From: Punica granatum
Lineage: Eukaryota > Streptophyta > Magnoliopsida > Myrtales > Lythraceae
Direction of reading: 5' to 3'
Assembly: GCF_007655135.1 (NCBI RefSeq)
Contig: NC_045133.1
Span: forward strand, 20,805,845-20,869,844
DNA length: 64,000 nucleotides
Shown here: positions 24,901 through 36,454 of the stretch, piece by piece
Layout: each line of letters opens with the position of its first letter
Numbering within the stretch: the first letter of the stretch is position 1
Translations under genes and position numbers: made by a program
Notes under the pieces: generated by a model
The model's database searches: none
What the model saw: the letters and a program-made list of their open reading frames with translations, nothing else
What the model was told of the DNA's origin: nothing

Positions 24901-25932
24901 AAACTAAGATCGATGTTTTATATTTTTGGCCTCAGAATTGAGAGAAGATGTTTAATTGAATTTTTTTTTTGGGGGGAAGGTGACGTACTTTTATTTGCAT
25001 AGAAATCTGTTTGGTAGTATATATGTGGTTTGATTTAAGCCGTTTTTGTCTTGATTTTTGGGCGAGTGATTGCTAATTAATATTTTAAATTTGATTTAAT
25101 TTAATTTAGTTTGATTTGAGGAGATGAAGACAAAAGTAATTGAGCAAAATATAAGCATGAACATGGTTAAGTTGGGACTTCTTGAGTTTTTTGGATATCA
25201 AGTGGTGCACACTTAAAGGAAAAATTGAATTGAGGATTTCTCTTTCATTAGTTATTTAATAGGATTATTTGTGTCTTTTATTAGTTATTTATGATTTATC
25301 TTTCATTGTATTAGACCTTACACCTCGTTTGTAACCGAAAAATAGAAAGTATTCTTTTTCATGAACTTTGGGTACAAATTAGGGAACGTACAAACTATTT
25401 CACGGTTTGCCTTGAAAATAAAAGGAAAATTAAAACTAGCTGAAGATTGAAATATCTACCATGCCAAAGAAAAATTCCAAAATATTAATAATAAAAAAAT
25501 CTCTCTGATAGGATTGCATCACATAAACGCGCCTGATGGAAACGCATCCAAAGGCAGCTTTTTTGCATTGAAAATGAATAACAAGACAAACCAACAATAA
25601 CGAACAAAGTAGCCAAAGAATCTAGGTTTCTTCTGAATAATATGATCAGGCCCAGCTCATCGTCCGAACTGATCGAGTCCCCCTCGCCTAATAAAACTTG
25701 AGGATACCAAGTCATTGGCAATAGATGCTGATAAGAAACGGGGTCATTTCCGATTTCTATGCAATTCCCAGACAAGAATACTGAGTATTAACCTAAGAAT
25801 ATGTTAACGGGAACGAATCAATGAAATATAGTCCCCGAGAATCATGAATCAATGGACCGTATTGCTACAACCATGGCCATATCAATGTTCCCGATGGTCA
25901 TTTATTTCCATCCTCTTGCTTCAAGGACAACA
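21930..25932. other. Intergenic: right part of unit 1, spacer, left part of unit 2
   Basis: No gene was recognised. 22.2-22.6 kb is GC-richer and matches 40.5-40.95 kb of unit 2, but its frames are not conserved between copies. 22.95-23.6 kb holds a direct tandem repeat. About 24643-25160 is the non-duplicated spacer. Confidence 0.6.
22956..23620. repeat. Direct tandem repeat of about 335 bp
   Basis: Two adjacent copies begin near 22956 and 23293. Both contain a GGACTTGA start, CTTAAG(C/T)TGATA, GCATGTGCCAC and CCCTTAAACACCCGCCTTCAA in the same order. Unit 2 has only one degenerate copy, near 41280-41400. Confidence 0.75.
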
Positions 25933-27033
25933 TTACAGTATCTCTTGAAGGAGAGACCTTCTGGATTTGTTTATGGCAAGGAGGCACAAGTAGATGTGTT
26001 CCTCGAGCTCCTCTAGCAGCTCCATGAAGCACAGGCTGTTCAAGTCGAGTTCCCTCACGACTTCCTTGAGAATCTTATCTCTCTTCGAATTCTTAGCTCC
26101 CATGTCGGCCCACTCTCGAGTGTGCTCAACCTCATCCTGCAGTCGCCCAACAAGGCTGCCCATCGTGCCCATGTCATTGATCAGTATGTAAAGCCCTTTC
26201 CCCGCCACATCAAGCTGCGAGCTCAGCCTCTTGTTTTTGCGACTCTTATGCTTATTCGATTTCTTAGGGTTAGGGCATGAAAATGTTGTAGATGGGCTGT
26301 CATTGATTGGTTTCTCCTTATTATTAGGGAAGAGCCCTAAGCCGAAGCACCGATATATTAGCCTTGGGGCAGACACTGCCACAAGTGCCCCATGGGCCGC
26401 ATGCACAAAAGATGCCATCCCCATTACCCCGCATGAGGCAACAAGGCAGCAACTTCCAGTTCGCTCGCACAACCTAGCCAGCCTTGCTTTCCTCTTAATC
26501 CTATCGCGTTTCTTGACGAGCTCATGGAGGAGGATTGTGTAGCTTTCATTAATGTCATGGAACTGCACTCGGCTGACAACTAATAATGGATTCCTGAGAG
26601 ATGAGAATGCTCCAAGTTCTCGGGAGATGATTTCGCACTGGCGGTTGGTATAATTGCTAGAGCAGTCATAGGCCCTCTGAGTCAACCTGATGACCTTCCT
26701 AATCCGCCCGTAGTTCACTTGAGTCTGGTGGACCCCGACAAGGAGAAGCTCACAGATGTCACATGCTCCCGAGCTCGCCCCTAAGTATTCTATGACAAGG
26801 TGATGAAGATGCAGGTTCTTGATCATGCCTGCCAGGGTTTCTCTGCCTGGCTCAAGCAGGGTCTCGGAGAGATGGGCTATGAATAGATTTCTCGAGGACA
26901 CCGAGGTGAGGAGACCGAAGCTTGTCGATCTCATTAGCTGGGACTGGACTTTACTCCAAAGTTCCACATACGAGTTTGTTCTGAGGGCTACCTTGTACTC
27001 TTGGTTAACGCTCGAAGACCTGCTTAGAGCCAT
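25933..27033 (-). CDS. UPF0496 (DUF677) protein, copy 3
   Basis: An intact single-exon frame of 366 residues (MALSRSSSVNQEYKVALRTN at the N-terminus). The start is the ATG 35 bases after the predicted leader-intron acceptor (intron 27069-27408). About residues 50-190 are mostly helical-looking. Residues 194-228 are hydrophobic (CCLVASCGVMGMASFVHAAH and onward), a candidate membrane segment or re-entrant hairpin. Residues 255-272 form a Lys/Arg-rich linker. Residues 290-366 form the conserved C-terminal helix pair with ELLEELEEHIYLCLLAINKS. It is the unit 2 partner of the frameshifted copy 1 and keeps the stretch that copy 1 lost. Function is unknown beyond membership of the plant UPF0496 family. 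Confidence 0.87.
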   Translation of the reverse strand: MALSRSSSVNQEYKVALRTNSYVELWSKVQSQLMRSTSFGLLTSVSSRNLFIAHLSETLLEPGRETLAGMIKNLHLHHLVIEYLGASSGACDICELLLVGVHQTQVNYGRIRKVIRLTQRAYDCSSNYTNRQCEIISRELGAFSSLRNPLLVVSRVQFHDINESYTILLHELVKKRDRIKRKARLARLCERTGSCCLVASCGVMGMASFVHAAHGALVAVSAPRLIYRCFGLGLFPNNKEKPINDSPSTTFSCPNPKKSNKHKSRKNKRLSSQLDVAGKGLYILINDMGTMGSLVGRLQDEVEHTREWADMGAKNSKRDKILKEVVRELDLNSLCFMELLEELEEHIYLCLLAINKSRRSLLQEIL

Positions 27034-27736
27034 GCTATTCTCACGGTCCCTTGGAGAGGATCCTTGTCCTACAGACCGAAAAAAGAAACATAGCACGACA
27101 TTAGTCCGCATAAAGCAACGCTAATTTATTCTATAATCATTCACACATCGACAGTATGATCTACCATAAGATATTACACTAAATGTATTCTCGGAGCGCC
27201 AGTCCACGTCTGTTTGAGCTTATAAATGTTGATGAGCAATTCACTATATGGCCGTGATGATTAAAAACTCGCCATTACCATATCCATAGATCTATTAACC
27301 ATTAGTGGTTTTAGCGAGGCAAGAGTACAGCAAAAATTAATTATATCGAATCCACACATCTAATAAACAAACCCAATAACATCCATCTAATTGGAAGAGT
27401 CAGGTAACCTGAATTGCTGACTGAGACAACAAGAATGGGGGAGGGACTAACCGTGCTCCAGAGACGGAGACTTGAACTTGTGGCACCACCCAAGCTTTAT
27501 CATGGCTGATGATAATGCAATATGCTATCGTAGAACGACAAACAATCGGCCAAGGATTGAAACCAGAAAGTGGGAAAGCTTTCAATGGTGATCTTCTCCA
27601 AAGATCCAATGATTTGATGATGTGAGCATCAAGCCATGAGGGAGTTTAATGCCTTGAAGAGAAGAGAACAGAAAGAGAGAGAGTGTGGCCAGGGAGAGAT
27701 GAAGATTGAATTAAGAAACCAGCTGTGGGAGATGCT

Positions 27737-27779
27737 TATATATAGCTATATATAGCTATATATATATGAATATATATGT
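27737..27779 (-). promoter_or_regulatory. Probable TATA region of UPF0496 copy 3
   Basis: This is a tract of TATATAGC repeats plus TA steps, directly after the conserved plus-strand text TGTGGGAGATGCT and upstream of the predicted leader exon that ends at 27409. Confidence 0.45.
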
Positions 27780-30700
27780 GCCCATGAGGACGCAGCACCG
27801 CCTCAAATTTGGTTGCAATGTCTTTCCTCGCACGACAACCCTCCCTCACACGGTGTGTTCTCCCCCTCCACCCTCCTCTTCGTAAAAATTAATAATGTCC
27901 CTAAAGAAATATATATATATATATATATATTATTAGGTTCTGGTTCAAGTGCTCGAGATTTCATCGAAAAATATACAATAGTCCTGTGTCTCGCGTGTTG
28001 AGAAATTCATTTGATTGGATTTTATTCGAGAATTTATATTTGACGCAGTTCAAATAACATCGCAATGTGATCTACTGAACATATTACATAGTACTTTTGA
28101 TTGAGACGGAGTTCCTGGAGTGTTGCGTGTTGTCTTGTTAATAATTCATTGATTAAATTAATAATAAATGGCTAACTATGTAGTCCGCCTTTCTAGTGAG
28201 TTGAGGTTCGTTATAGATGAGAAGAAAAGGTGATGGGGACGCGTTTGTGGGCTAAGAGATCCATACAATTTTATGTAACTTAAAAAGATTTCCATAAATA
28301 GAAAAGAGATAAAAATTGCTGTCATGTGTTTGGGAAGGCCAAAAGGACAGGGAGAGACTATGAAAATGAAAAAATCGAAGTGCCGTGTCCTAATTTGTGA
28401 AGAACATCTTCATTTGTTAATTAAAAGATTTTACCACTTTTTCAATCATAGAGAATAAAATCTCCACAAGAAGGAGATGAAATGATTTAGCCGAGCAAAT
28501 ATTTGGCATTGGCAACACTTCTGATTATCCGTATTGCTAAAAAAAGCGTGTGCCTAATCAATTATGTCTGCATGCTTTGCACGTGTATATGATTTTCAGC
28601 AAGCATGTATAATTTGCACTTCCTACCACAAATTGTGATTGCTCTAAATATATGAATGTATTCTACTCTTTAAGTAATTAATTACCAAGTGAATTATATA
28701 TATATTAGAATGTCTCGAATACTATATCAAAGTAGCCTCCCATATAACTTTTCGGGATAAATTGCATTAGTAGTTCAAAAAGTTTTATAAATATTTCAAT
28801 ATGGTACAAAAAAGTTTTTTTTTCCTACTTAATGGTACAAAATATTTCAAAATTATTTTAATATAATACAAACCGTCATCTCGCCGTTAACGCGATCAAG
28901 CTAAGCTGATTGGGTCAAATTGGGTCAGGCGAAAACAAAATGATCCGGGTCGGATTCGAGTTTCATCTTCCTCACCCGAAATCTGCTACCCCTCCCCAAA
29001 AACCCTAGCAGCCTCTCCCTCTCACGAAAACTCGAGCACCGCCATGCCCGTCGGTCACGGCCGCCTTCCACGACGACGATGATCGTGCCGCCGCTGGCTG
29101 CGACCTGAATCGAAAAGTTGAAGGCTCGGGATTGAGACAAAGATAGGAGAGATCACGAGCGAGGAAGGGATCGACTGGGTCGAGGCTCAAGGCCACGATT
29201 CCACCTCTGTAGGTCTAGACCTGATGACCCACAATGCCAAACATGGCTCATGCATTGGTCCCGACTCGCTAGCAACTGCGACTGCGTGAGCCTCGACCCA
29301 GTCAATCACTTCCCCGCTCTCAGTCTCTCATGTCTTTGTCTCGATCCCGAGCCTTCAACTTTTCGATTCAGGCGACTCGCGGCTAGCGGCCAACGGCGGC
29401 GCGGTCGTCGTCGTCGTGTGAGGCGGCCGTGACCGACGGGCATGGCGGAGCTCGAGTTTCCGTGAAAGGGAGAGGCTGCTAGGGTTTTCGGGGAGGGGTA
29501 GCAGATTTCGAGTGAGGAAGATGAAATTCGAACTCGACCCGGATCATTTTGTGTTTCGCCCGACCCAATTCGACCCAATCTAGTGATCCGAATGAAAACA
29601 AAATGATTTGGATGACCACATCAGTTTACTGTTTCGGCCACGTCAGAAAGAACTGACACGTAGTGAGCCACATCAGAGTCGCTTGACAGCGTCAATGACG
29701 AGATGACGGTTTGTACTATATTGAAATAACTTTGAAATATTTTGTACGATCAAGTAGTAAAAAAAACTTTTTGTATTATATTGAAATATTTATAAAACTT
29801 TTTGGACCATAGTACAATTTACCCAACTTTTCGGTGATGGGTACAATACCTTCCAAACATGATTTAAAAGTAAAATTATATTCAAGCGCGGATGATATAT
29901 CTTAATATTTCCTGGTAAGGGAAAAAAAACAAAATGATGTTTATTATCACAAAAGATAATTCTATTTTATATTTTTAATCTAAAAGGCATATTATATATT
30001 AAATAATTTTCTTATTTTCAAGTGTGTGTGTATATATATATATATATATATTTTGTATCAATCGATATAGATGAAATAATCGTCTAAAGAAGCTTTAACA
30101 AAACCAATCATGGATTCGTATTATAATATATTGCTTCTCAGCTATGAATTCATTGGCCTGAGAAGGGGGAAAAAAAATCTAAAAGCTGACGATATTAGTT
30201 AGTTATTTGCTTCCACTCCTTAATAACTGCCTCTCCGATTGGCCACAAATTTAGTTTCGAGACTTAAATCTGGGATGTCTGACATCCAATAACCTCGCAT
30301 AGGTTGTTAGGATTTCCAAGTCATTAAATCCCTTCTCCCATGTCTTGCTCCTTCATACGTGACTCGTAACAACTGACAAAAGCTATATACTTATAAATTT
30401 CTTCCCAATTAAAAGCATAGGAGATTTCCTCGAGAAAATCTGAGGACGTAACAGAGGACTTGATATATACATGGATGCATCATGTACGCGGGAGAGATTG
30501 CATCGGTTTCCAGATGCTTAGAAGCTATTAAATCTCATTCCATTGATCTTAACTATTCGCAATATTTGGAATTTTTTGATAAAATATATCCAATCGCATC
30601 ATGTAAAAGAATATGATTCATGGACCTCTTTTGTAATTGTAACCAATTAAAGTACTTGAATAATGAATAAATCACCTGCATTTCTAGTAGAGAACTTAAA

Positions 30701-32408
30701 TATTAAGTAAGTTCACATGATTTTAGAATTATTAAGTTTGAGCGTATAATTACCTATACATGCACTAATTTACCAGATATATATCTTATCCAAAAAAATA
30801 ACCTAATATATCTATATGGAAGGAGAGCGATAGTTGGGGCTGGTTAGGTAGTAGCTTCTCAATGCACAGATTTCCCTATGAAATTTTCTTGAATGTTGAA
30901 TCCTTTTTTTTAAAATAAATTATCCTTATTTTTATCAATATTTAAAAAGAGGAAGTAAATATTTAGAAATTTCTTCATAGGGAGCATATGCTGACAATCT
31001 ATGTATGTGATAAATTCCATTTTCAGGATATCATCATCATATATCACATCTAATAGGAACTTATTCCGTTATTTTATCAAAAAATGTTTGACACTTATTA
31101 TTATTATTATTATTATTATTATTTGGCTTGAAGTATGACACTTAAATTTTCACTATGTCAATAGCAGGATTGTTATTTACATTAACGCGGATAATATAGT
31201 ATTATGATGAAGAAATTTCATATTTTTACTAAACTTACCTATATTTTATGTGATATTCGATATCATTTTTTAAACTGCAAAAACAGAAAAAAAAAATCCA
31301 GATAACCAAAAAAGGCACTAAAACTAATCCTAATATTTTGTTCGGCAGCTAGTTGGTTTTACTTTTCCCTATAATTCCTAGTCTTAAAATCGAAAAAGAT
31401 CGATTTTTTTATTTGGGTTAGGAAATGCATCAAATGAAAACCAAAATCGAGCGCGCCCTTATATCCTTCTATTAATAATGTAAATGCAATTATTCTTTCT
31501 TTCCTATTTAGTTATTTTCTTCATTCTATATTGGCCCAAATAAAGTTTTTTTTAACTATAATAATTAGCATGGTGTTCAATCTGAATCATGTCCACCTTC
31601 ATATAGTCATTTTATATTTGATTGCAATGAAGCAGCTTCTAGCTTCTAACTTTGATCTACATTCTAAATTAACTTTGCTATTTCCATTCAAAAAAATAGT
31701 GACTTTGTTATTGCACCGCTTGGTGTCCTAAAATTCAATGAGTTTCGACTAATTCAGAATCAAACTCGAACGTAAATTAGTCAAGATCCATTGAGTTTTC
31801 ATATACCAAGTGGGGAAAATTGAAAAAAATAAATAGTAATCTTTTTCATGAACTTTGCCTACAAATTAGGGCTCGTGCAGACCACTTCGATAATTGAAAA
31901 TAAAAATTTGCTTAAGATTGATATGATATCTACCATGCCAAAGCACTACTCCAATTGATTCTAAAAAAGTAAAATAAAATATCTCTTTGCTGACAGCATT
32001 ACGTCACAGTTCACACAAACGCGCATGATGGAAATGCATCCAAGGCACGTTTTAATTTGCATTGAAAATGAAAAAAAAAAAAAGACAAATGAACGCTAAT
32101 GAACCGAATAGCCAAAGAATCAATATATGATTCTTCTGAATAGTATGATCATGGCCAACTCATCATCAGACCCAATCGAGTCCCCCTCGCTTAATTAAAC
32201 TCGACGATCCCAAGTCATGGCAATAGAAGCAGATACAAGAAGCGGTTGTTTCAGGTTTAATGCAAATCACAGAGAAGAATATTGACTCTGAGTATGATCA
32301 ACCTAATATGTTAATGGAAATGGAACGAATTGATGTCAAATTTTGGTGAATCACGAATCAGCAGATTGTATCAGCGCAACCCCGAACATCAATCAATGTT
32401 CGCAATTG
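27780..32408. other. Intergenic between UPF0496 copies 3 and 4
   Basis: This stretch matches 11.0-14.5 kb of unit 1, apart from the inserted foldback element described separately. (TA)n lies at 27908-27930, a (TG)n then (TA)n tract at 30023-30051, and (TTA)n at about 31096-31123. No gene was recognised. Confidence 0.6.
28755..29824. mobile_element. Foldback MULE-like element with long inverted arms
   Basis: The element is 1070 bp and flanked by a perfect 9-bp direct repeat AACTTTTCG (28746-28754 and 29825-29833), the duplication length of Mutator-like elements. The ends are inverted repeats: the left end begins GGATAAATTGCA, and the right end read in reverse begins GGGTAAATTGTA. Similarity continues for the whole of both arms (about 28755-29190 and 29289-29824), leaving a loop of about 100 bases. 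The arms contain a GC-rich part with a plant leader-like motif (AAAACCCTAGCAGCCTCTCC) followed by ATGCCCGTCGGTCACGG. The matching place in unit 1 (near 11975-11990) has no insertion. No transposase is present, so it is non-autonomous. Confidence 0.85.
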
Positions 32409-33539
32409 TCATTTGCCATCTTCTTGCCTTGGAGAGGACAGCATTATCTCTTGAAGGAGAGACCTTCTGGATTTGTTAATGGTGAGGAGGCACAGGTAGA
32501 TGAGTTCCTCGAGCTCCTCTAGTCGCTCCATGATGCACAGACAGTTCAAGTCGAGTTCCCTCACGACTTCCTTGAGAATCTCATCGCTCTTTGAATTCTT
32601 AGCTCCCATGTCGGCCCACTCTCGGGTGTGCTCGATCTCATCTCGCAGCCTCCCCAGGAGGCTGCCCATTGTGCCCATGTCGTTGAGCAGTATGTAAAGC
32701 CCTTTCGCTGCCACATCGAGCTGTGCGCTCAGCCTCTTGTTTTTGGGGCTCTTATTCTTATTCTGTTTCTTAGGGTTAGGACGTGAAAATGTTGACAATG
32801 GGCTGTCATTGATCGGTTTCTCCTTATTATTAGGGAAGAGCCGTAAGCCGAAGCACGAAGACATTAGCCCTGGGACAGCCACTGCCACAAGCACCCCGTG
32901 GGCCGCAAGCACGAATGATGCGATTCCCATTACCTCGCACAAGACAACCAGGCAGCAACTTCCGGTTTGCTCACAGAATCTAGCCAGCTTCGCTTTCCTC
33001 TTGATCCTCTCACGTTTCTCGATGAGCTCATGGAAGAGGATTGTGTAGCTTTCATTCATATCATGGAACTGCACTGGGCTGACAACTGATAATGGATTCC
33101 TTAGCGACGAGAATGCTCCAAGTTCTCGGGAGATGACTTTGCACTGACAGTCGGTATAATTACTTGAGCAGTCGTAGGCACTGCGAGTCAGCCTGATGAC
33201 CTTCCTAATCCGCTCGTAGTTCACTCTAGTCTGGTAAACCCCGATGAAAAGGAGCTCACAAACGTCACACCCTTCGGAGCTCGCCTCGAAGTAATCCACG
33301 AGGAGGTGATGGAGGCGCAGGTTCTTGATCATGCTTGCCAAAGTTTCTCTGCCCGGTTCGAGCAGGGTATCGGAGAAGTGGTCTATGAAGAGGTTTCTTG
33401 AGGACACCGAGGTGAGGAGACCGATGCTCGTCGATCTCATGAACTGGGACTGGACTTTATTCCAGAGTTCTACGTACGAATCTGTTCTGAGGGCTGCCTT
33501 GTACTCTTGGCTAACGCTTGACGGCCGGTTATGAGCCAT
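32409..33539 (-). CDS. UPF0496 (DUF677) protein, copy 4
   Basis: An intact frame of 376 residues starting MAHNRPSSVSQEYKAALRTD. As in the other copies, the ATG is 35 bases after the predicted acceptor of a leader intron (33575-33892). It pairs with copy 2 of unit 1: both share the MAHNRPSS start and the extra C-terminal SSPRQEDGK tail that copies 1 and 3 lack. It keeps the linker NPKKQNKNKSPKNKRL, where copy 2 has a shorter form. A hydrophobic middle segment and the C-terminal LEELEELIYLCLL helix are present. Note LEELI where the other copies have LEEHI. Function is unknown. Confidence 0.87.
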   Translation of the reverse strand: MAHNRPSSVSQEYKAALRTDSYVELWNKVQSQFMRSTSIGLLTSVSSRNLFIDHFSDTLLEPGRETLASMIKNLRLHHLLVDYFEASSEGCDVCELLFIGVYQTRVNYERIRKVIRLTRSAYDCSSNYTDCQCKVISRELGAFSSLRNPLSVVSPVQFHDMNESYTILFHELIEKRERIKRKAKLARFCEQTGSCCLVVLCEVMGIASFVLAAHGVLVAVAVPGLMSSCFGLRLFPNNKEKPINDSPLSTFSRPNPKKQNKNKSPKNKRLSAQLDVAAKGLYILLNDMGTMGSLLGRLRDEIEHTREWADMGAKNSKSDEILKEVVRELDLNCLCIMERLEELEELIYLCLLTINKSRRSLLQEIMLSSPRQEDGK

Positions 33540-34207
33540 GCTATTCCCACGTTCCCTTGGGGAAGATCCTCGTCCTACAGACCAGAAAAGAAACATATCA
33601 CAACATTAGTCCGCACGAAGCAACGCTAATTTATTCTATAATCATTCACACATAAGCAATAGTACGATCTACCATTACAAAGATTAAACTAAATGCATTC
33701 GCGACATGCCAGTCCACATATATTTGAGATCATAAATATTGATGCGCAATTCACGATATATGGTCATGTTGATCAAAAACTCGCCCTTACCATATCCATA
33801 GATCCATTTAGCGTTAGTGCTTTTAGCTACAGGCAAGAATACTGCAAACAATTATTCGAATTCCATATTCTAATCGGAAGAATTTAAGTAACCGGAATTG
33901 CTGACGGAGACAACAAGAATGGGGGAGGCACTAACTGTGCCCCAGAGATGGAGGCTTGAGCTTGTGACGCCAGCCAAGCTTCATCACCTGATGATAATAT
34001 GCTATTGTAGAACGACGAGCGACCGGAGGTTTGAAACCTGAAAATGGGAAAGCTTTCAATGGTGATCTTCTCCAAAAGATCCAATGATTTGATGATGTGA
34101 GCATCAAGCCATGAGGGAGTTTAATGCCTTAAAGAGAGGAGAACAGAAAGAGAGTGTAGCCAAGGGAGAGATGAAGATTGAATTAAGAAACCAGCTGTGG
34201 GAGATGC

Positions 34208-34222
34208 TTATATATATATATG
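34208..34222 (-). promoter_or_regulatory. Probable TATA region of UPF0496 copy 4
   Basis: This is the shortest TA tract of the four copies, in the same position relative to the leader exon that ends at 33893. Confidence 0.45.
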
Positions 34223-35012
34223 TGCACATGAGGATGCAGCACCGCTTCAAATTTGGTTACAATGTCTTTCCTCGCACGACAACCCTTCTTCACACGGTGT
34301 GCTCTCCCCCCTCCCTCCTCTTTTTGTAAAAGTTAATAATGTCCTGTTCACACAAAAAAAAATAATGATGTCCCAAAAAATATCTATATGTTATTAAGTT
34401 TTAATTCACACTCTCGAAATTTCAAAAAATAATATATCCATTCAATCTTATACTTCGTGTTCTGAGAAATTCATATAGTTTTTTCATAATATATATTTGA
34501 ACGATTTCAGATATTATCCCTAAGGATGGATTTAGGAGAGTGCAGGGGACGGTCGGCCCGCTTGAACTCAAAAAGTTACAAAATTTCTTATTAACTTTGT
34601 TGAATTTTTTTTAATGAAATTATTGTATTTTACCCCTTTACTTTATGATTCAAAATTCTTTTGAACTTCGTTCCCTGACAAATTTCCTAGATCCATCCCT
34701 GATTATCGGGACCTGATTATGCTGAAAATATATTATCAGGTACTTTTGATTGATATGGAGTTCTTGTAATTTTGCGTGTTATTATAATAATTTATGCATT
34801 AAATAATAAATGGCTAACGATATAATTTGCCTTTCCAGTGAGTTGTGGTTGGTTATACACGAGAAGAAAAGGTAGTGGAGGGAGGAGGTGATGAGTGTTG
34901 AAATTCCCCTTGAGCGTTTGTGGGCTAAAGAGATTCATACAACTGTTATGTAACTTATGAGGTTTCGATAAATAGAAAAGAGATAAAAATGGCTGTCAGG
35001 GGAGGCCAAAAG

Positions 35013-35568
35013 CAGTGTTATCAGAACCGGACCGGATGATGAACCGGAAGGGGTACGGGGTCATGGGTTTATGGGTCCAACCGGGGGTTCGATGGGTCGG
35101 ACCGCTCGTTTATTTAAAATAAAATAAATATTCATATTATTAAAAAAATTATGATAATTAAGATAAAAGTATGATGATTTTAAAGAAATATAACAATAGT
35201 ATAAGAAAGTATCTATATTTAATATTTCTTACTTCAAAATAAATATTTTATTTTAATAAGTACTTAAAAGTAGAGTTAAAAGAACAAAAAAGTGGTGGTG
35301 GCTTGGTTGGTAGTATGCTAATATGAAAAGTAAGAGGTCATGAGTTCAAATCTTTACACAACCAACCAATTTTTACATTAAATAGGAAACCCATAAAAAC
35401 CCATAGAACCGGCCGGTTTAATGAAATTTTACTTAAAACCGGCCGGTTCAATGGGTCCGGCGGTTCAAAGCTGCCATTTCGGTTTTTAGGCGAACCGGAC
35501 CGGACTTGGTGCCGGTTCCCGGTCCGACCGGTCGAACCGGCCGGTCCGGTCCGGTTCTGATAACAATG
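35013..35568. mobile_element. Non-autonomous hAT element, 556 bp
   Basis: It is flanked by a perfect 8-bp target duplication GCCAAAAG (35005-35012 and 35569-35576), as expected for hAT elements. The ends are inverted repeats: CAGTGTTATCAGAACCGGAC on the left, and CATTGTTATCAGAACCGGAC read in reverse on the right. No coding capacity is seen. Unit 1 has the unfilled site GGCCAAAAGGACTGG near 17219. Confidence 0.9.
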
Positions 35569-35766
35569 GCCAAAAGGACTGGAAGAAACCATGAAAAAGA
35601 AACACCCAAATGGTGTCTTATCTTCATATGTTGAATAAAAGATTTTACCATTATTTTAATCATAGCGAATAAAATTTCATCAAGAAGGGGATGAAGTGAA
35701 TTAGACGTGCAAATATTTGGCAACGGTCAGTATTATCCATAATTGCAAAAGATGTCCACCTATAAC

Positions 35767-35798
35767 CAGTGTTATCAGAACCGGACAGAATGATGAAC
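35767..35798. mobile_element. Residual tip of a hAT element at a deletion point
   Basis: 32 bases repeat the left end of the hAT element at 35013 (CAGTGTTATCAGAACCGGAC, then ATGATGAACC). The sequence then joins directly to text that in unit 1 lies about 0.8 kb further on (CTCTTAAACTTTTCTTCC, 18258). The other end of the element and the intervening host sequence are missing. Confidence 0.75.
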
Positions 35799-36454
35799 CT
35801 CTTAAACTTTTCTTCCTTAAAAACATCCGAGATTTCCCCTGAAGTTATGTTGGGACGTAATAGAGGACTTGATATACGTAGATGCATCATATACGCGAGA
35901 GAGCTTGGCCGCGAACACAGCCTAAATATGAGATGGCATGTTGCCCCGTGTTTGACACCCAATATGCTTGCCTAGCTTGTTAGAATTTCCACGTCATCAG
36001 GCCCCCCCGTCCCTTGTCATACTCCTTCATGCATGACTCGTGACAATTGACAAGAGGAATACTTATGAATTCCATTGTTGAATATTCCTGTTAAATTTCT
36101 TCCTTAATAGTATCGATTAGGCATTTCCTTCAAACAATCTTGGGACGTATAACAGAGGACTTCATATATATATATATATATATATAGAATGCGTCATGTA
36201 CGCGAGAGAGATTGCATCCATTTTAGGAACTTAGAAGTTGTTAAGTCCCGATTGATATTCTTCAGAGTATTTGAGAAATACGGATTGATATATTTGATTG
36301 ATTTATCGATTCGGATCGTGTAAAAAGACATGATTCATGATGATATCGGTTGAAAACAAAACAAAACAAAAACAAAAAATGCTTACAATTTTTTCTCAGC
36401 AAGCAAGCATGAGTTACTTATTCGTACAATATGATATATATATATATATATATA

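Noticed and set aside
29005..29578. Several Arg-rich frames in the foldback element
   Set aside because: They come from GC-rich inverted arms, and mirrored versions appear on both strands. No protein family was recognised.
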